Positions 31,943 through 41,568 of a stretch of 64,000 nucleotides of DNA are shown one piece after another. Under the pieces are notes generated by a model. It made no database searches and was not told where the DNA came from. It worked only from the letters and a program-made list of their open reading frames with translations. Position numbers and translations under genes: made by a program. Positions within the stretch are counted from its first letter, which is position 1. Every line of letters begins with the position of its first letter. The stretch is from CAZPNX01 sp964588285 (GTDB taxonomy: Bacteria; Edwardsbacteria; AC1; EtOH8), in contig CAZPNX010000007.1 in assembly GCA_964588285.1 (NCBI GenBank), positions 35,545 through 99,544 of the forward strand. The letters run 5' to 3'.

Positions 31943-34900
31943 TTACTTGATGACGGCGAACTTGTCGACCTTGGTCCCGATGCCCGGGGCGTCTATCTGG
32001 TATATGTAGATGCCGCTGGCGATCCTACGGTTGTAGGTGGTCAGCAGGTCCCAGCGCTCGGTCCCGTCGTTGTCCACATAGTTGGCCTCGTGCTGTATCA
32101 CCCTCACCAGGTCGCCGCCCAGGGTGTAGATGCGGATGGTGCACTTGGCCGGCAGGTGGGTGAAGTAGATGTTGGGATAGTTCTTGCTGACGTCCCAGTT
32201 GGCCCGCACTAAGTATGGGTTGGGAACCACCTTCACCTTGTCCAGCAGGCTCTCGGAGAGGGTCCCCACCTGCCCGGTGGGCTCGGTGTAGAAGGTGGTG
32301 ATGTTTCCGTCCACCGGCGGCCTGGGCCCGGAAGTGTATATCCGCCAAATGTCGCCGTTGTCCGGCCTGTTGTTCCATAGCGACCCGATACGGCGGGTTA
32401 CGGCCCCGGCTTTATTGAAATAGAGTGAAAACCCGCAGAGGTGCATGCCCACGCCGGTACCGGAGGTGGCCCCGGACAGGGTGCTGTCGCAGAAGGAGCG
32501 TCCGGCCACGTCGGCCGGGTTGAACATGTAGCCGCTGGTGGTCATGCTCTTCTTGGTCAGCGTGTCCAGCGGTACCTCGATGTTATTGGTCAGGTCCCAC
32601 ACCTGGGCCCGCAGGATATTGCGCAGCAGGCCGCTGACCCGCAGGGTGTCCTCGATCCACCTGATCTCGAAGTCAGAGCCGCGCCACTGCCACAGGCAGT
32701 TCTGGGCGTCGAAGATCGCCGATTGGAAAGCCGTCGAAACGCTATCTCGAGGATAGGTTCTGGACCCGCTGCCCTCGATGATCACCAGGCTGTCGATGAC
32801 GCAGTCGGCCATGTCCCACTCCACCCAGGGCTTGAAGACCACCCCGCCGAAGTAGAGCTGGTCGTCGATGGTGCCGGACGGCGTCTGGTAATACGTCCCC
32901 GTCTTGTCGATCTGGATGTTGGTCTTGAGGTTGGTGGAGTCGATCAGCGTTCCGCCGTTATAGAGGAATGCCCGGTAGTTCGGCAGATAGTAGGTTTTGC
33001 CTCCGGTTGTCCTCACCCATTTTTCGTGCTTCCATACCAGTCTGAAGGAGTCCGTCTTCACCAGGCCCGGGCTGGCCACCTCCAGCAGATAGTTGAAGTC
33101 GGTGGAGCCGCCCGATCTTTCGTCGGCCCCGCCCAAGTTGCTGTAGCGAACTGCTGCCGGCTTCCAGTCGGCGTTCTCGGTGTGGGCCACCGCGTACACC
33201 GCGTTTTCGGTGGGATTGGTCATCAGAAAGGTGGGACACTTATGGGTGAAATAGGCGTTGGGCTGAAAATCGTAGGCCACCAGGCCGTAATAGTAGCCCA
33301 GGCCGTTGACCACGTTGCTGTCCACAAAGGTGTAGATCAGGCCCCGGTCGCTGCCGATGGTGTCCCACACCCCCAGCTGGGTCGACCCCGACGGGGTCAG
33401 GTGGTAGACGGTGGTGAAGTTGGGAACGATCTGGACACCATCCTTTTTATCGAACATGTAGCCGCCGCCACCGCTGTAGCTGCAGGTGGCTGCGCTGTAG
33501 ACTGTGTCTTGATTCTGGAAGCGTCCGCCCAGGGCCTCTCTCTTGTCGGGATTCAGCAGGTCGGCGATGGTCCGGGCCCGGTAGAGGATGTATCCCTGGA
33601 AATCATAGGGCTTGTACATCAGCTTTTGGTTGAACCTGGAGGCCACGGTGTCGGTGCCGCCGGTCGGGTTGGCCTGGCCCTTGGCGATCTTGACGGTGGT
33701 GGTGGCTCCGGTCTTGATCTCGAAGCTGTCCACCAGCTGCTTGTCGGTCAGATACTGCCAGCCGCCCTTGTAGTAGGTGTACCAGGAGGTGGTGTCGGGG
33801 ATTTTATAGTAATAGGCGTCGGCCGAGTCCTCGGCGACGGTGTTCCAGGTGATGCGGATGTGCTTGTCGCCGGACACCACCGTCAGCTGCGGGGCCATCG
33901 GCGGGTTGGAGAGCTCGAAGTCGTTGTCGAATATCTCCTGGGCCACGTCCGAGGCTATCTTCAGGGCTTGGGTATCGTTGGCGGCCATGGTGCCCACGCA
34001 CAGGGTGGTCATGGAGTCTGGGCTGCCCGAGTTCTTGGCCCGCAGAATGAACGGCCCCGAGCCCTGGATGAACCTCTTGTCTCCCGGTGTCTCCGCTCCG
34101 AACTGGTCGTAAGCATCGTTTACCCCTGACAGCCAGTCCACCCCCTCCATGGCCTGGTAGCGCTCCTCGTCTGTTTTGGGATCAATGGAGATGGTGAAGA
34201 TGGTGAAGCAGGTCATGCCCAGCATGGAGTCGGGCTGGATGGAGTGGGGGTACTGGTCGTCAATGATGTTGACCACCTGCCCGGTGTTGTTGCGCGGCCC
34301 CTGGAAGAAGCGGAAGCCCACTACCCCGGTCTTGGGCCAGCCCGGTTCGGGATCAGCCTGGAACTGCATGCCCAGGTTGCGGGTGTAGTCGAAGGTGGTC
34401 CGGTCGTTGGCCGAGTTGCCCGCCTCGTTGCCGATGTCGCAGTCTATGCCCGGGCCCACGTAGCAGTTGGTCAGATCGTAGTCGTTCTTGTTCTTGACGT
34501 TGAAGAAGAAGAAGACGATGTCGTTGTTATCCGCGTAGTTCCAGGCGTAGGTCACCTGCTCGATCACCACGTTCAGTCTAGACTCGCCGGACCAGGTGTA
34601 CTGCGGGTTCATGTCGCTGTACTTGCAGTAGCTGTCCTGCCTGGACTTGATCAGCTTCTTGCCCTGGCTGTCCAGCCGGGGCCATTCCAGAACGTCCACC
34701 GGCTCGGTGGAAACATAGACCCGGGAGGCCGGGTCGGAGAGCCAGGAGGCATAGTCCTCGGTCCGCGGGTTCACCGGCCCCATCTCGCTCTGCCCCGAGT
34801 TGGGGTTGTAGCCGCAGGCCACCGCCCGGGCGCCCGAGGGGGTGGTTCCCGCCACCCACGGTCCGGCCCCGTAGATGTAGTTGTAGCCCGGCCCCCCCCA

Positions 34901-35113
34901 GAAACCGCCGCTGCCGCCCTGGGTGGGGTTGACAAAAGGTCCGTAGTTGGTGCAGTAGATCCTCCAGGCGTTGATGCTCAGCAGCCTCTGCGACATCAAC
35001 TTGCTCTGGGCCTGCGGCTGCTGGACGGTGCCCGTAGCTGTGGCCGCCCAAGCGGCCGCGGACAGGACCAGGAGCCCCAGGACCAGCGCCGTTATTTTCT
35101 TCCTTCCTGCCAT
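31943..35113 (-). CDS. Very large secreted protein with C-terminal sorting-like domain
   Basis: A 1056-residue protein: signal peptide (MAGRKKITALVLGLLVLSAA), a conserved start to the body (QRLLSINAWRIYCTNYGPFV, GYNYIYGAGPWVAGTTPSGA), a fibronectin-III-like segment (about 405-440, APQLTVVSGDKHIRITWNTV), and a FlgD-like tail of about 95 residues (VKVVPNPYLVRANWD, KCTIRIYTLGGDLVRVI, IASGIYIYQID, KVDKFAVIK). The frame opens at 35134, but GGAGGT stands 7 nt before the ATG at 35113. It is between a TonB receptor and PorV. No enzymatic motif was found. Confidence 0.8.
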   Translation of the reverse strand: MAGRKKITALVLGLLVLSAAAWAATATGTVQQPQAQSKLMSQRLLSINAWRIYCTNYGPFVNPTQGGSGGFWGGPGYNYIYGAGPWVAGTTPSGARAVACGYNPNSGQSEMGPVNPRTEDYASWLSDPASRVYVSTEPVDVLEWPRLDSQGKKLIKSRQDSYCKYSDMNPQYTWSGESRLNVVIEQVTYAWNYADNNDIVFFFFNVKNKNDYDLTNCYVGPGIDCDIGNEAGNSANDRTTFDYTRNLGMQFQADPEPGWPKTGVVGFRFFQGPRNNTGQVVNIIDDQYPHSIQPDSMLGMTCFTIFTISIDPKTDEERYQAMEGVDWLSGVNDAYDQFGAETPGDKRFIQGSGPFILRAKNSGSPDSMTTLCVGTMAANDTQALKIASDVAQEIFDNDFELSNPPMAPQLTVVSGDKHIRITWNTVAEDSADAYYYKIPDTTSWYTYYKGGWQYLTDKQLVDSFEIKTGATTTVKIAKGQANPTGGTDTVASRFNQKLMYKPYDFQGYILYRARTIADLLNPDKREALGGRFQNQDTVYSAATCSYSGGGGYMFDKKDGVQIVPNFTTVYHLTPSGSTQLGVWDTIGSDRGLIYTFVDSNVVNGLGYYYGLVAYDFQPNAYFTHKCPTFLMTNPTENAVYAVAHTENADWKPAAVRYSNLGGADERSGGSTDFNYLLEVASPGLVKTDSFRLVWKHEKWVRTTGGKTYYLPNYRAFLYNGGTLIDSTNLKTNIQIDKTGTYYQTPSGTIDDQLYFGGVVFKPWVEWDMADCVIDSLVIIEGSGSRTYPRDSVSTAFQSAIFDAQNCLWQWRGSDFEIRWIEDTLRVSGLLRNILRAQVWDLTNNIEVPLDTLTKKSMTTSGYMFNPADVAGRSFCDSTLSGATSGTGVGMHLCGFSLYFNKAGAVTRRIGSLWNNRPDNGDIWRIYTSGPRPPVDGNITTFYTEPTGQVGTLSESLLDKVKVVPNPYLVRANWDVSKNYPNIYFTHLPAKCTIRIYTLGGDLVRVIQHEANYVDNDGTERWDLLTTYNRRIASGIYIYQIDAPGIGTKVDKFAVIK

Positions 35114-35170
35114 GTATATGACCTCCATTCTCATTGTTTTTTTTGGTTCGGTTCTCGGGCCTTCATCAGC

Positions 35171-38100
35171 CTAAAAGGAGAAGGTCACAAAGAACCTCAT
35201 CCGGCGTGGGCCGTCGTAGGCCCGGGTGCTGGGCTCCCGGCCGCCGCTGAACGGATCGGAGGCGTAATCGCGGTGCGCCTCCAGGTAGGTGATGTACTTT
35301 TCGTTCTGGTCTATCTCGCCGTTGCCGTCCAGGTCCCGCCACTTGCTGTAATAGGGGTTTGGTACCATCACCGGATCGTTGTTGCCGTCCACCGTATAGT
35401 AGGTGCTGTCCGGGATGGGGGTGGGCGAGAAGTCGTTGATGGTTATGTAGTCCCCGTCGTTCAGCGGATCGCCGGTGGTGGCATATACGTTCTGAACGTT
35501 CTTGCGGTTGAAGACGTTGAACATCTCCATGTTCAGCGACATGTTGGCGCCCAGCAATTTGAAGCTCTTGGAAAGCAGCAGATCGGTGTTCCACGTCCAC
35601 GGCATCCGGGCGCCGTTGATGTCGGTAAGCGGTCGCTGCTTGCTGTCCTTCTTGGTGTAGGGCAGGCCGCTGCCGATATTGGTCAGCAGATTGACGGAGA
35701 CATTGGCCAGCGGCCGGAACCTGCCCAGGGCCGGGCCGAACTTCTCGTCGAAGTCGAAGTTGGTGGTCAGCGAGATGGTGTGCCTCTGGTCGAACTCCAG
35801 GAAATTATCGTTGCTGGGGTTGGGGTAGGGCCTCCCGGTGGCCGGGTCGGTGCCCAGGTAGTAATACCAATAGCTGTAGCCCTCGTAGGCGTCCGAGGCC
35901 GTGCCCTTGGCCAACGACAGGGTATAGGCCAGGCGGCCTGAGAAAATGTCCTTGCCCGGCCTCTTCTGCATGGAGATTTCCAGGCCCTTGGTGTTGCCGT
36001 ACTCGGCGTTAACCAGGGCGGTGTATTCCAGGCCGGTGCCCATCTCCCGGGTGTCGGACACCAGCCGGGTGCCCATCAGGTCGAAGATGTCCTTGTAGAA
36101 TATGGTGACGTCGCCGGCGACGTTCTCCGAGAACTGATGAGAGAATCCGGCCTCGTAGGCGATGGTTCTCTGCACCTCCAGGTCCGGATCTCCCATGATG
36201 GAGTTGCCCCGGGTGATGTCGGCCTGCAGGGACTCGTAGAGGTATTGCAGCTGGGGCTGCTGGAAGAAGTGCCCGTAGCTGACGTGAAGCACCGTCCTTT
36301 CGGTGATGGGGTGAGAGATGCCCAGCCTTGGAGAAAGTTTGTATTTAGGTTTGGCGTCTATGTAGGAGGCGGTGTCGGTCAGGTTGAAGTAGTCGACCTT
36401 CTTCTTGGCCTTGGAGTTCAGGTAATCGAAGCGCAGACCGGCGTTGACGATGAAGCCCTCGAACTCCAGCTTGTCCTGGACGTAGGCGGCGCCGGTGACC
36501 GGCTTGAACTGGTAGTAGTCCTTGAACGGCTCCGGGTTCCAGGGCAGGGAGTTCGACTTCAGGTAGATGTCGTGCAGCTTGAAGTCCACCCCGGCCTGTA
36601 CCAGGTTGTAGCGGTCGATCTGGGAGGTGATGTCCATCTTGCCCGCTTTATACTTGACGTCGTGCTTCTCCCACAGCCGAGCCAAGCCGTCGGTGTAGAA
36701 GATGCCGGCCACTCCGTAGGGGTTGTCGACGTCGTTGGCGTTGTATTCCCGGCCCTCGTAGTCGTCGTACATGCTGTCGCCGTCGGCATCAGCATCTGAA
36801 AGGAAGACGTAGTCCTCCCACCAGCTGCGGTCCTTCTCGGCCACCGTGTCCTTAACCCCAGTCATGGTCATATTGCGAAAGGTGCTTAGGATCAGGGTGT
36901 AGAAGGTTGTGTTGTTAAGCTGGTGCCTCCAGGTCAGATTAAATTGATTGGACTTGGACATGTACGAATAGTACCCGTCCAGATTGTACTTGAAGCTGGC
37001 GGTGTAGGACTCGTTTTGGTCGCGGTTGGCCAGCCCGCCCAATGAAAGCTTGATGTTGGCCCCCGGAATCTTGTAGCTCAGCTTGCCCTGCAGCCGGTAG
37101 TTCTGAAGTTGGCCGTGTGGCAGATAGTCCTTATCGTACTCTTTCCAGCCCCTCATGGTCCCCTTCTCGATGCGCCTGGCCTTCTCCGCCTCCCAGGAGG
37201 TGTTGGACGAGTCCACCCAGCCGCCGCTCCATGCGTTGGTCAGGGTGTCCCATTCCGATTGGCTGTAGCGCAGAGTGTCGGCCCAGAAGTAGTCCTTGCT
37301 GGGATCGTGTTCGTAGTATTTGTCCGGCATGACGCATGGCCGGGCGTCGTCGGTGTTCCTCATTTCGCCCGACAGGAAGTACGATAGGTTCTTCAGCCCG
37401 GGCACCGGCCCGCCGAAGCTGGCTTCCACCCGGTTATCGTGCCGGCTGTTGGAGAGCAACGGCTCGTCGGTGGTGTATTTAAGAAAGACGTCGTGCTTGT
37501 CGGTCCCCTCTTTGGTGACCACGTTCATCACCCCGGACATGGCCTCGCCGTATTCGGCGTTGAAGCCGCCGGTGATGACCATCACCTCCTGAATAGCCGC
37601 AGTGTTGACTTGTGCCCCCTGGGTGCCATCCAGAGCGTTGGTAACCGAAACGCCGTCGATGAAGACGACCATCTCATCCGAGCGGCCGCCGCGGACGTTC
37701 ATCTGGCCGCCGGCGCTGACCACCCCGGCGGTGTTGGCCACCACGTTGTTGGTGCTGGCCGCCGGCATAGCCATGATCTCCTGGGCTGAGGTCACCCGGG
37801 TGGTGGTGGTGGCGTCGGGAATGACCATCTGCCGCTTGGCCTCGACCACCACGCCCTTGATCTCCAGCACCGTGGGCTTTAGTCTGAAGTTGACGGTGGT
37901 GGTCAGGTCCATGATGACCTTGACGTTGGTCACCGTCATCGGGTCGTAGCCCATCATCCGGGCCTGGACCGAGTAGGTGGCCACCGGCACGTTAACGATG
38001 ATGAACCTGCCGTCCAGATCGGTGTTGGCGCCCATGGAGGTGCCCAAAACGGTGACCACCGCGCCGGGCAGGGGCTCCTTGGTGTCGGCGTCGATGACCA

Positions 38101-38194
38101 CCCCCACCAGCTTCCCGGTGGTGGCGGCCCAGGCCGAGCCTCCGGCCAGCCCCAGAAAGAGCGCCGCTGCCATGAGTAACCTGAGGTGTTTCAT
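35171..38194 (-). CDS. TonB-dependent receptor with carboxypeptidase-like N-domain (first of two)
   Basis: A 1007-residue receptor. Signal peptide MKHLRLLMAAALFLGLAGG to SAWA, CarboxypepD-reg domain (GKLVGVVIDADTKEPLPGAV, GRFIIVNVPVATYSVQARMM), plug (NVRGGRSDEMVVFIDGVSV, GGFNAEYGEAMSGVMNVVT) and a barrel ending RRMRFFVTFSF. It is homologous to the receptor at 28066 along its length. The frame begins at 38257; the ATG at 38194 starts the signal peptide and is preceded by GGAGGG. First gene of the receptor-PorV-PEGA run. Confidence 0.9.
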   Translation of the reverse strand: MKHLRLLMAAALFLGLAGGSAWAATTGKLVGVVIDADTKEPLPGAVVTVLGTSMGANTDLDGRFIIVNVPVATYSVQARMMGYDPMTVTNVKVIMDLTTTVNFRLKPTVLEIKGVVVEAKRQMVIPDATTTTRVTSAQEIMAMPAASTNNVVANTAGVVSAGGQMNVRGGRSDEMVVFIDGVSVTNALDGTQGAQVNTAAIQEVMVITGGFNAEYGEAMSGVMNVVTKEGTDKHDVFLKYTTDEPLLSNSRHDNRVEASFGGPVPGLKNLSYFLSGEMRNTDDARPCVMPDKYYEHDPSKDYFWADTLRYSQSEWDTLTNAWSGGWVDSSNTSWEAEKARRIEKGTMRGWKEYDKDYLPHGQLQNYRLQGKLSYKIPGANIKLSLGGLANRDQNESYTASFKYNLDGYYSYMSKSNQFNLTWRHQLNNTTFYTLILSTFRNMTMTGVKDTVAEKDRSWWEDYVFLSDADADGDSMYDDYEGREYNANDVDNPYGVAGIFYTDGLARLWEKHDVKYKAGKMDITSQIDRYNLVQAGVDFKLHDIYLKSNSLPWNPEPFKDYYQFKPVTGAAYVQDKLEFEGFIVNAGLRFDYLNSKAKKKVDYFNLTDTASYIDAKPKYKLSPRLGISHPITERTVLHVSYGHFFQQPQLQYLYESLQADITRGNSIMGDPDLEVQRTIAYEAGFSHQFSENVAGDVTIFYKDIFDLMGTRLVSDTREMGTGLEYTALVNAEYGNTKGLEISMQKRPGKDIFSGRLAYTLSLAKGTASDAYEGYSYWYYYLGTDPATGRPYPNPSNDNFLEFDQRHTISLTTNFDFDEKFGPALGRFRPLANVSVNLLTNIGSGLPYTKKDSKQRPLTDINGARMPWTWNTDLLLSKSFKLLGANMSLNMEMFNVFNRKNVQNVYATTGDPLNDGDYITINDFSPTPIPDSTYYTVDGNNDPVMVPNPYYSKWRDLDGNGEIDQNEKYITYLEAHRDYASDPFSGGREPSTRAYDGPRRMRFFVTFSF

Positions 38195-38442
38195 GTTGGT
38201 TCTACCCTCCGCTTTTTTTATTTGGTGATTTCTTCCGTTTCTTCCAACGTTAAACATTCTCTATCGGCTTGCCTCCAGGAGTAATTTATAATATAAATTC
38301 ATGCCATTGATCTCTTTTTCGGAATAAACTGGGTGGGATGTGGCGGCTGTTTGCCGAATTGACTAAAGATGGGATCGACCGGCACCTATGGCTGTCTATA
38401 GCAAATAGTCGGTTGAGCGGGGCCGTCACAAGGCGGCCCCGC
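38195..38442. other. Intergenic region upstream of the receptor operon, with hairpin
   Basis: About 260 bp without a gene. A strong hairpin GCGGGGCCG/CGGCCCCGC lies at 38417-38442, just past the stop of the 38457 gene; the T-rich side faces the + direction. On the minus strand GAATTTATATTATAAATT (about 38284-38301) contains a TATTAT that could be a -10 for the receptor operon, but I see no good -35. Confidence 0.5.
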
Positions 38443-38456
38443 TCTTTTTGCCTAGG

Positions 38457-40130
38457 TTACTTGACTACCATCATTTTCCTGGTGGCGCTGGCCCCGCCAG
38501 AGGTCAGCCGATAGAAGTACATGCCGTTGGACACACCCTTGGCGTTCCAGTTGACGCGGTTTGGGCCAGCCTGGCCCTGTCCGTTGAACTCCTTGACAGT
38601 CTGCCCGGCTACGTTGTAGATGCGCAGAGTGTAGTCGCCGGCCCGGCTCAGGTTGAACCTGATCTCGGTGTTGCCGGAGACCGGGTTGGGCCGGTTCTGC
38701 ATGAGCACGAAGCTCTGCTTGGCAGGCTGAGCCGGTCCGCCAGATACTCCGGTCAAAGAATCGTAAGGCACCCAGCTGATGAAACCGGTGTTGGTCCTTT
38801 GGTAGTAGATGGGGAACAACGAACCGGCGCCGCCGACGTGCATGGCGATGTGCGGGTAATCGTAGCCTCCGTTGTCGGTGGTCACCTGATAGGTGCTGTA
38901 GGTGGCGCCATTGTCCTGGCTTATGGCAGCCCAGATGTTCATGGTGGCGTCGTCCTCAAGGTTGTCCCGGTAGGAGACTACCAGGTCGCCGTTTGCGTCG
39001 AGTGCGAAGTTGGCGAAGCTGGGGTACACGGTCCCGGCCTCGTCGGTGGCGTGGATCAGAGTGGCCACCCAGCCGCCCGAGGTCAGATGGTAGTCCACCA
39101 GACCGGTGTTCGGCCCGAAGCCCCCGGCCGCGGTGGTGTCCATAAACAGCCAGGTGGCGAAGTGCGGGTAGCCCTCCTTGTCCACCGCGATGCCCACGTC
39201 GTAGCTCTGGGCCGGCCAGCCCAGCCAGCCGCCATAAGGCGCCCAGGTCAGCGGTGTCCAGTTGGCCCCGTTGTCGTAGGACATCCGGTAGAAGAACGAC
39301 ATGGTGGTGTCGCTCCCGTCGCCGCTGACGCGCCCGGCGCAGGTGCCGATCATCACCGTGTCCCCTGTGGGCGAGCAGAAGATCTGCAGCTGGTTGACAT
39401 AGCCCCCGGCCACCGAGTCGTGCACCACGGTGCCGCTGGGGAACAGCGCCAGGCTGTCCTCGGTGCCGACAAGGTCGTAATACACCAGCATGCGGTCAGA
39501 CCAAGTGTAGCCGTTGTCGTCCGAATAGTTGTAGAAGGCGGCGTTTGGGGTATTGGCGCCCCAGTAGTTGGAGCAGACGTGGATGCGCCCGTTGCTCCCC
39601 TTGACCGCGTTGACCACATAGATGGCGGCCCCGGCCACCCCGCGGCCGGTGGTGTCGACGGACACCGGCGTGGCCCAAAGTCCGCCGCCGTAGCCTAGGT
39701 CGTCCCAGGTCACCTCGGCGCCCTCGTTGGCCGCGCCCCAGCCGCGGTTGTAGAAGGCGAAGGGCAGCTGGTTGGCCAGGTCGCACATCCCCGAAGGATA
39801 GCGTATGCTGCCGGACACCAGGGGACCCTGCCTGGTGTAGTTGGCCCCGTTGTCCAGGCTGCTCAGGCTGTACATGGTTCCGTCGGTAGACCGAAAGACG
39901 AGGTTCATGGCGTTAGCCGCCGGGTCGTAGTCCAAAGCCCGCACCGTGGAGATGTAGCAGGAATAGGCGTGGACGTCGGCCAGCACCGAGTCCTCCTGGT
40001 TCTTGGCAGCCGGGTAGACCTTGTTGGAATAGGGGTTGCCGTCCCTCTCGAAGCTCTTCGCCTGAACCGCCGCCAGCGACATGCCGGCCACCATGGCCAA
40101 AGCCAAAAGCAACAATCCTATTTTCCTCAT
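38457..40130 (-). CDS. Secreted BNR/sialidase-like propeller protein with sorting tail
   Basis: A 557-residue protein. Signal peptide MRKIGLLLLALAMVAGMSLA; body with repeated Asp-box-like turns (SSLDNGANYTRQGP, YSDDNGYTWSD, MSYDNGANWTPLTW, AISQDNGATYSTYQ) as in BNR propellers; FlgD-like tail (NRPNPVSGNTEIRFNLSRAG, YTLRIYNVAGQTVKEF, GMYFYRLTSGG, TRKMMVVK). No sialidase catalytic set was recognised, so I would not call it an enzyme. The frame is open to a TTG at 40208 directly after a very strong Shine-Dalgarno; the signal peptide indicates the ATG at 40130. Confidence 0.82.
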   Translation of the reverse strand: MRKIGLLLLALAMVAGMSLAAVQAKSFERDGNPYSNKVYPAAKNQEDSVLADVHAYSCYISTVRALDYDPAANAMNLVFRSTDGTMYSLSSLDNGANYTRQGPLVSGSIRYPSGMCDLANQLPFAFYNRGWGAANEGAEVTWDDLGYGGGLWATPVSVDTTGRGVAGAAIYVVNAVKGSNGRIHVCSNYWGANTPNAAFYNYSDDNGYTWSDRMLVYYDLVGTEDSLALFPSGTVVHDSVAGGYVNQLQIFCSPTGDTVMIGTCAGRVSGDGSDTTMSFFYRMSYDNGANWTPLTWAPYGGWLGWPAQSYDVGIAVDKEGYPHFATWLFMDTTAAGGFGPNTGLVDYHLTSGGWVATLIHATDEAGTVYPSFANFALDANGDLVVSYRDNLEDDATMNIWAAISQDNGATYSTYQVTTDNGGYDYPHIAMHVGGAGSLFPIYYQRTNTGFISWVPYDSLTGVSGGPAQPAKQSFVLMQNRPNPVSGNTEIRFNLSRAGDYTLRIYNVAGQTVKEFNGQGQAGPNRVNWNAKGVSNGMYFYRLTSGGASATRKMMVVK

Positions 40131-40267
40131 TTTTTTCCCCTTGTTTGGTGTTTCTTGTTTGGAATCCTTGCTTTTTAACCGTAACAATGCAATGCCCTCT
40201 GACGCCAATCACCTCCTTTCCAGATCGCATTGACAACTGGGTTAACTGTAATATGTTCGATTAGATT

Positions 40268-40296
40268 AATTTAGCATAATCATGGTTGTTTGTCAA
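40268..40296 (-). promoter_or_regulatory. Promoter for the BNR-like gene
   Basis: TTGACA (40291-40296), 17-bp spacer, TAAATT (40268-40273) on the minus strand. Downstream, at about 40209-40220, the leader has AAAGGAGGTGATT, a near-complete anti-16S match, yet the likely ATG is 80 nt further on. Confidence 0.75.
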
Positions 40297-40322
40297 GTTT
40301 TTTTAGACTTTTTTTTAGAAGC

Positions 40323-40661
40323 CTAACGGCTTGTCCACCGGGTGTAGGTCCAGCCGGCGAAGATGGCGATGATGCCGGCCAAAAAGATGCCGGCCGCCTC
40401 CAGGCTCCGGCTTTGGCAGATCTGCATCAGCTGGTCGGTGCGCGATGGGTCCAGCCGGGGATAGATGGCCAGGGGCAGGAAGTGGAACAGCACCCCCAGG
40501 GCCAGAAAGACGGCCCCGATGATGGGCAGCACCCAGATGAACGACCGGCGCCGGATGACCCCCAAGAGCCTTCTCAGAATCCGACCGTATAAAAACAGGG
40601 CGATGCAGAACAGGGCCACCGCCACCGCGAACAGCAGCTCGGCCGGTATCGAGATCTCCAT
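40323..40661 (-). CDS. Small membrane protein, unknown function
   Basis: A 112-residue protein with three predicted TM helices (about 6-26, 41-64 and 86-106) and a basic loop RILRRLLGVIRRRS after the first. I recognise no family. It shares an operon-like arrangement with the next small membrane protein (82-bp gap), suggesting they work together. Confidence 0.6.
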   Translation of the reverse strand: MEISIPAELLFAVAVALFCIALFLYGRILRRLLGVIRRRSFIWVLPIIGAVFLALGVLFHFLPLAIYPRLDPSRTDQLMQICQSRSLEAAGIFLAGIIAIFAGWTYTRWTSR

Positions 40662-40743
40662 TTTGGTTCTCCCTATCTTTAAGACGAAATATAAAATATT
40701 TGTTTGGCAGAAAACCTTATAAATCAGGCTCCGCCGTTTCGAG

Positions 40744-41136
40744 TTATTTACCCGCCGGCAGGGTCGCCGCCGGGCCCGGTTTGGGGGCCGGCTTCTTGGC
40801 CGGAGTCACCACCTGTTTGAATTTGAGGGCGCCCAAAAGCGACAGGGCCCCGGACAGCAGAAAGAAGACGTAGGCCACCCAGGACTGCACGACGTTCAGC
40901 TTCACCTGGCTGGCGTAGGCCAGTATCTGGATGACGGCGTAGACCAGGATGCCCGAGGGGGCGAAGATCATGAACTGCCAGTTGGTCTTCTTGCGCAGCA
41001 CCAGCTCGTACTTCCGGGCGATCAGTCCGAACAGGACGCAGGTCACCCACAGCAGGATGCTGCCGGCCACCGCCACCAGGTTGGTGACCGTTACGTACCA
41101 CAGGTACTCGTCGGGGTAAAGTAGTTGCTGGAACAT
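40744..41136 (-). CDS. Small membrane protein, unknown function
   Basis: A 130-residue protein with three or four TM helices (about 14-40, 53-76 and 83-103) and a Lys/Pro/Ala-rich C-terminal tail (PAKKPAPKPGPAATLPAGK) likely in the cytoplasm. I recognise no family. It starts MFQQLLYPDEYLWYVTVTNL. Confidence 0.6.
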   Translation of the reverse strand: MFQQLLYPDEYLWYVTVTNLVAVAGSILLWVTCVLFGLIARKYELVLRKKTNWQFMIFAPSGILVYAVIQILAYASQVKLNVVQSWVAYVFFLLSGALSLLGALKFKQVVTPAKKPAPKPGPAATLPAGK

Positions 41137-41150
41137 CGGGCACCTCCAAA

Positions 41151-41176
41151 TCAGAAGTCAGAAGGCAGAAGGCAGA
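41151..41176 (+). repeat. GGCAGAAG-type repeat, left arm
   Basis: TCAGAAGTCAGAAGGCAGAAG and following GCAGAG: heptamer-like tandem units. An inverted counterpart (TTTCTGCCTTCTGCTTTCTG) lies at 41569-41598, so the two bracket the four-helix-bundle gene between them. Confidence 0.7.
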
Positions 41177-41194
41177 GATTGCGCTTTCTCGGCG

Positions 41195-41546
41195 TTATTT
41201 TCCCTGCTTGGCCTTTTTTATAATGGTGACGAAAATGGCGATCAGTTCTTCCGTTTCCTGGGCCGCCTTGTCCACCAGTTCGCTTTTCAACATCCCGCTC
41301 TCCTGGATTATCTCCAGCCAGTAACCTGATTCATCAAGCTCCTGGAGAGAGAGATTGGCCTTGGCCACATATTCGTCCTTCGATCTGGCCCTCAATGCCT
41401 CCCGATAATTGGCTCCGACGCTGGTGGCGGACCTAATGAGATGTTTTCCTATTATTTATCTGCGCCGCCATCTTGTTAGGCAACTGGGCAATAATACTGA
41501 TAACTAGCAGGGAGTAGTTCTTTGTCCTTGTTCTTAAGTCGATCAT
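41195..41546 (-). pseudogene. Frameshifted four-helix-bundle protein (23S rRNA IVS-encoded family)
   Basis: The N-terminal part starts at ATG 41544-41546 (MIDLRTRTKNYSLLVISIIA, QLPNKMAAQ) and stops at 41433. The rest continues in another frame: IIGKHLIRSATSVGANYREA, LRARSKDEYVAKANLSLQEL, DESGYWLEIIQES. Joined, they give a normal protein of about 118 residues of the TIGR02436/S23 four-helix family. The break coincides with a tandem TTAT TTAT at 41452-41459, where a 4-base duplication would explain the shift. It is flanked by inverted repeats. It could also be a sequencing or assembly error. Confidence 0.75.
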
Positions 41547-41568
41547 CCTGCCAGCGATGTTTGCTCGT

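Noticed and set aside
41195..41395. Independent 66-residue gene
   Set aside because: The sequence upstream in another frame supplies the missing first half of the same family, so it is the 3' part of a frameshifted gene.
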